Below, piece by piece: positions 61,288 through 64,000 of a stretch of DNA of 64,000 nt. Within the stretch, counting starts at the first letter, position 1, and each line of letters begins with the position of its first letter. A program made the position numbers and the translations under genes. The DNA is taken from contig LUZY01000010.1 of the NCBI GenBank assembly GCA_001603805.1, forward strand, positions 62,001 through 126,000, in the 5' to 3' direction. The DNA comes from Deferribacterales bacterium Deferri_01 (GTDB taxonomy: Bacteria > Chrysiogenota > Deferribacteres > Deferribacterales > Geovibrionaceae). The notes under the pieces are model-generated. The model made no database searches, was not told the origin of the DNA, and was given only the letters and a program-made list of their open reading frames with translations.

Positions 61288-62450
61288 TAAATAATCAGGC
61301 ACTGAAAGACTTTCCCAGAGAGATAACAGACAGGGCGAAGACGCCCTGCTACCTTATCAGCGAGGATGTGATCAGGCGCAACTGCGAAATCCTCGACTCT
61401 GTGCAGAAACGCACCGGAGCCAAGATTATGCTTGCTCTCAAGGCGTTTGCTCTGCCTAAGGTATTTCCGCTTATCTCGTCCTATCTCCACGGAGTATGCG
61501 CCAGCGGACCCATCGAAGCGCAGCTCGGCTATGAGGAGTTTAAGAGGGAAACACATACATATTCGCCGGCCTTCACAGACTCGCAGATGGAACGGACTAT
61601 TAAGTTTTCCGACCATATAGTCTTTAACTCAATCAGCCAGTGGCATCTCCATAGGGATAAAATAAAGGCAGGCGGTAAGCATATAGAAATCGGTCTCCGT
61701 GTAAATCCCGGACATGCGGAGGTCGAGGTTGAGCTTTATAATCCATGCCTCCCCGGTTCACGCTTCGGAGTGAGCCCGCAGGACTTGGGGGGAGTTGATC
61801 TCACAGGAATAGACGGTCTGCATTTCCATGCAATGTGTGAGCAGAATTCAGATGTTCTGGAAAGGGTTCTTGCTTCCTTTGAAAAACGTTTCGGGCACCT
61901 CATCCCCCAGATGAAATGGATTAACTTCGGCGGCGGACACCATATAACAAGGGAAGATTATGACCTTGAACTCCTCTGTCGTCTGATTAATGATTTCAGG
62001 AAGAAATATAATAATATTCAGGTTTACCTTGAGCCGGGCGAAGCGGTTGTGCTGAATGCAGGGGTTTTTGTCACTTCCGTGCTGGACACTATCCATAACG
62101 GAATGGACATAGCCGTATGTGACTGTTCGGCGGAAACCCATATGCCCGATGTGCTTGCCATGCCGTACAGACCCAAACTCATCGGCGAGCCTGAAACTGG
62201 GAAATATACTTACCGCCTCGGCGGAATCTCCTGCCTTTCAGGAGATGTCATAGGCGACTATAAATTCAATGAGCCGCTGAAAAGAGGTGACAGACTTGTT
62301 TTCACTGATATGGCTCTGTATTCGTTTGTGAAAAACACAAACTTCAACGGCGTGGAGCTGCCGTCACTCATTACATTCAGTCTGGAAAAAGGCACATTTG
62401 AAGTTGTCAGAAAATTTGGCTACGAAGATTATAAAAACAGAATAAGCTGA
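61284..62450 (+). CDS. nspC: Carboxynorspermidine decarboxylase
   Basis: The 388-residue fold-type III PLP enzyme is related to ornithine and diaminopimelate decarboxylases. The cofactor Lys is K53 in TGAKIMLALKAFALP. HFHAMCEQNSD and WINFGGGHHITREDYD form the phosphate-binding region, and CDCSAETHMPD contains the active-site Cys. It removes CO2 from carboxynorspermidine or carboxyspermidine to yield norspermidine or spermidine, completing the S-adenosylmethionine-independent route. The start overlaps the dehydrogenase stop (ATGA). A poly-GAA/GAAGAA tract follows the stop, then hairpin array 4. Confidence 0.93.
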   Translation: MINNQALKDFPREITDRAKTPCYLISEDVIRRNCEILDSVQKRTGAKIMLALKAFALPKVFPLISSYLHGVCASGPIEAQLGYEEFKRETHTYSPAFTDSQMERTIKFSDHIVFNSISQWHLHRDKIKAGGKHIEIGLRVNPGHAEVEVELYNPCLPGSRFGVSPQDLGGVDLTGIDGLHFHAMCEQNSDVLERVLASFEKRFGHLIPQMKWINFGGGHHITREDYDLELLCRLINDFRKKYNNIQVYLEPGEAVVLNAGVFVTSVLDTIHNGMDIAVCDCSAETHMPDVLAMPYRPKLIGEPETGKYTYRLGGISCLSGDVIGDYKFNEPLKRGDRLVFTDMALYSFVKNTNFNGVELPSLITFSLEKGTFEVVRKFGYEDYKNRIS

Positions 62451-62461
62451 AAGAAGAAGAA

Positions 62462-62734
62462 GAAGAAGCCCGACAGGACGTACGGGCGTGGAACATTCAA
62501 AATAACGTAATCTATACTTATGTTCTCATGGATAGGAACACGCCGTGCGGAGCGAAGACGAACGAAGTTCGACGCGAGCGGTTAGGCAGCCCGACAGGAC
62601 GTACGGGCGTGGAATACTCAAAACAACGTAATCTATTCTTATGTTCCCACGGATGGGAACACGCCGTGCGGAGCGAAGGATTGCTCTGCAATCCGCGAGC
62701 GGTTAAGGCAGCCCGACAGGACGTACGGGCTGCC
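62462..62734 (-). repeat. Modular hairpin repeat array 4 (two core units, inverted orientation)
   Basis: Two cores at 62540-62580 and 62661-62701 are reverse-strand copies of the family. Read on the minus strand they give CGCTCGCG, hairpin, CTTCGCTCCGCACGGCG. The hairpins are CGAAC-TTC-GTTCG (62559-62571) and GGATTGC-AGA-GCAATCC (62678-62694), unrelated in sequence to each other and to arrays 2 and 3. Between them, second-type hairpins GCCCG-TACGTCCTGT-CGGGC occur at 62468-62487, 62589-62608 and, with a nine-base stem, 62707-62734. TGTTCCCA-TCCG-TGGGAACA lies near 62642-62661. The two about 120-bp units are near-copies of each other. Confidence 0.9.
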
Positions 62735-62741
62735 AATATAA

Positions 62742-64000
62742 TTAGAAATCCATAGTCATAGACAACCAGTAAGATCTTCCCGGTTCATTATAGGTATATG
62801 CATTTGCCTTTTCAGCACCGTCTGCGGATGCTGAAGCGGAAGCAGAATTACCTTTACGGTGTATCTGCTTATCAAAAAGGTTGTTTATACCCGCTCTGAA
62901 CTTTACATTTTCGATGATCTGATACTGTGCGCTGATTCCCACAAGAGCATAGGGGTCAAGAGTATCCTTCTCAATTTCCCTTTCAGTTCTGATCTCCAGA
63001 GTGGGAGTTTCCTGCTTGCCGTAAAGAGTGGCATTAACACCGAGAGAAAGCTTGTCTGTGGCTCTCCAGTCGATGAAAGTGTTTACAGTATATTCAGGCA
63101 CTATACTGAGAGGCTGACCTGTTCTTTTCAGTTCAGACTCAATCATATATGTTACGTTTGTGTTGAAATCGACATCCTTGCCGAGAGCAACAAACACATT
63201 ACCTTCAACACCTTCAATTACAGCGTCTCCGGCATTTTCCCATTTGTAAACATCTCTGTTGCCGGAAACAGTGGCAACACTTGTTTTGCCTGCGAATACC
63301 TTGTTCTCATAATCGTTATGGAAATAGGTTGCACTTGCCCTGAAACTGTCAGAATCATACGCAAGTCCGATCTCTTTGTTTATGCTTGTTTCGGGGTCAA
63401 GATCATCGTTACCCTGAAGGTAGCACCCGCCGCCCAGTGAGCTTGAACCACCGTAGCATCCTGTTCCCCTGCTGTAAAGCAGGTAGTTGGGGTTGCCTTG
63501 ATAAAGGTTCGGCGCCTTATATGCTTTGGCGATACCGCCTTTTATCGTCCAGTTTTCGTTTATGTCATAGTATGCGTTCAGACTGGGACTTACGTTTGTG
63601 CCGAATTTTTCATGCTCGTCAATGCGGACTCCCGGAGTAACGGTCACGCCGTGTCCGAGGTAGATATTGTCCTCTACATAGAAAGCGTAGCTGTAAACCT
63701 CTTCGTCGGTTTTACCGGGTGTAAAGCCTTCAAGGTCAATATTAAGCCATGTCATCGCAGATGAGTTTCGGAGAGAACCTTTATCGTCAAGCTGCTCGTT
63801 CAGATATTCTGCACCAACGGTAACTGTCTGTGCGAAGCCGAAAATATTAAGAGGAATATCCGCCTGAACAGAAGTGAGGAAGCTGTTAAGCTCTGACTCC
63901 ACCATTCCGGGGTCATAGTTGGGGTTATCTGTAATCTCGCCTTCAAGACCGCCGGCAAGACCTTCATTCATACGGGTATTTGTGGTGCGGTCATAGCTCA
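62742..64000 (-). CDS. TonB-dependent siderophore receptor, FepA-like, C-terminal part
   Basis: The window holds the C-terminal about 419 residues of an outer-membrane TonB-dependent receptor; the frame is open to the window edge, so the plug domain lies outside. The sequence is strongly similar to enterobactin receptor FepA/PfeA as I recall it: KAYKAPNLYQGNPNYLLYSR, CYLQGNDDLDPETSINKEIGL, LSIVPEYTVNTFIDW, AGINNLFDKQIHRKGN and AYTYNEPGRSYWLSM. It ends in a terminal Phe (MTMDF). The family imports ferric catecholate siderophores with TonB energy. An Ala-Ser repeat (SASASASADG) in a late extracellular loop is unusual. No iron-regulation site can be seen because the 5' end is missing. Confidence 0.88.
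   Translation of the reverse strand, partial: SYDRTTNTRMNEGLAGGLEGEITDNPNYDPGMVESELNSFLTSVQADIPLNIFGFAQTVTVGAEYLNEQLDDKGSLRNSSAMTWLNIDLEGFTPGKTDEEVYSYAFYVEDNIYLGHGVTVTPGVRIDEHEKFGTNVSPSLNAYYDINENWTIKGGIAKAYKAPNLYQGNPNYLLYSRGTGCYGGSSSLGGGCYLQGNDDLDPETSINKEIGLAYDSDSFRASATYFHNDYENKVFAGKTSVATVSGNRDVYKWENAGDAVIEGVEGNVFVALGKDVDFNTNVTYMIESELKRTGQPLSIVPEYTVNTFIDWRATDKLSLGVNATLYGKQETPTLEIRTEREIEKDTLDPYALVGISAQYQIIENVKFRAGINNLFDKQIHRKGNSASASASADGAEKANAYTYNEPGRSYWLSMTMDF

Overview
The window looks like the chromosome of a Gram-negative, anaerobic, respiring bacterium. It has outer-membrane beta-barrels, periplasmic multiheme c-type cytochromes, a heme-binding chemoreceptor and a TonB-dependent receptor. 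Gene content and moderate GC fit a Deferribacterota-like organism (Geovibrio, Denitrovibrio or Seleniivibrio relatives), but this is inferred from gene content and is not proven.

Layout. 1-5 kb: a minus-strand alpha-glucan and nucleotide-sugar operon (two GH57 enzymes and a nucleotidyltransferase/phosphomutase-like fusion) with a lone receiver protein. 5.5-27 kb: housekeeping genes, namely rpe, a lytic transglycosylase, two chemoreceptors, a polar amino-acid ABC transporter, dnaA, an aminotransferase, der, gltX, DAHP synthase, hisE, hisF and a phosphohexomutase. The DAHP synthase is preceded by a Phe/Tyr-rich leader peptide and an intrinsic terminator, a clear attenuation arrangement. 27.2-36.3 kb: a roughly 9.1 kb AT-rich integrative element inserted in tRNA-Phe. 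It carries a tyrosine integrase, small zinc-ribbon and helix-turn-helix proteins, two lipoproteins, a ribbon-helix-helix regulator with its own inverted-repeat operator, a strongly structured noncoding segment, and an overlapping two-gene module of unknown function next to the right end, which is a candidate defence cargo. 36.3-42 kb: an MFS exporter behind a proline-rich leader peptide, a frameshifted mscL, and a thioesterase/RCK/antiporter operon. 42.6-52 kb: a rhodanese lipoprotein, a beta-barrel, a small periplasmic protein and two multiheme cytochromes (12 and 10 heme motifs) in the order of the Geobacter extHIJKL conduit, followed by a histidine kinase and receiver pair and a Nudix hydrolase. 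52-58 kb: a second kinase, a YitT protein, a CBS-domain membrane protein, and a TetR regulator with a 40-bp palindromic operator. 58-62.5 kb: a polyamine operon of arginine decarboxylase, carboxynorspermidine dehydrogenase and carboxynorspermidine decarboxylase. 62.7 kb to the end: the C-terminal part of a FepA-like siderophore receptor.

The most unusual signal is a dispersed family of modular hairpin repeats at about 5.5, 17.8, 21.9 and 62.5 kb. Fixed linkers (CGCTCGC, then CTTCGCTNCGCACGGCG) bracket a hairpin whose stem sequence differs completely between copies while staying self-complementary. These units alternate with a second hairpin type whose loop carries a TCC-based motif. One array is bracketed by a 37-bp copy of the neighbouring gene's 3' end.
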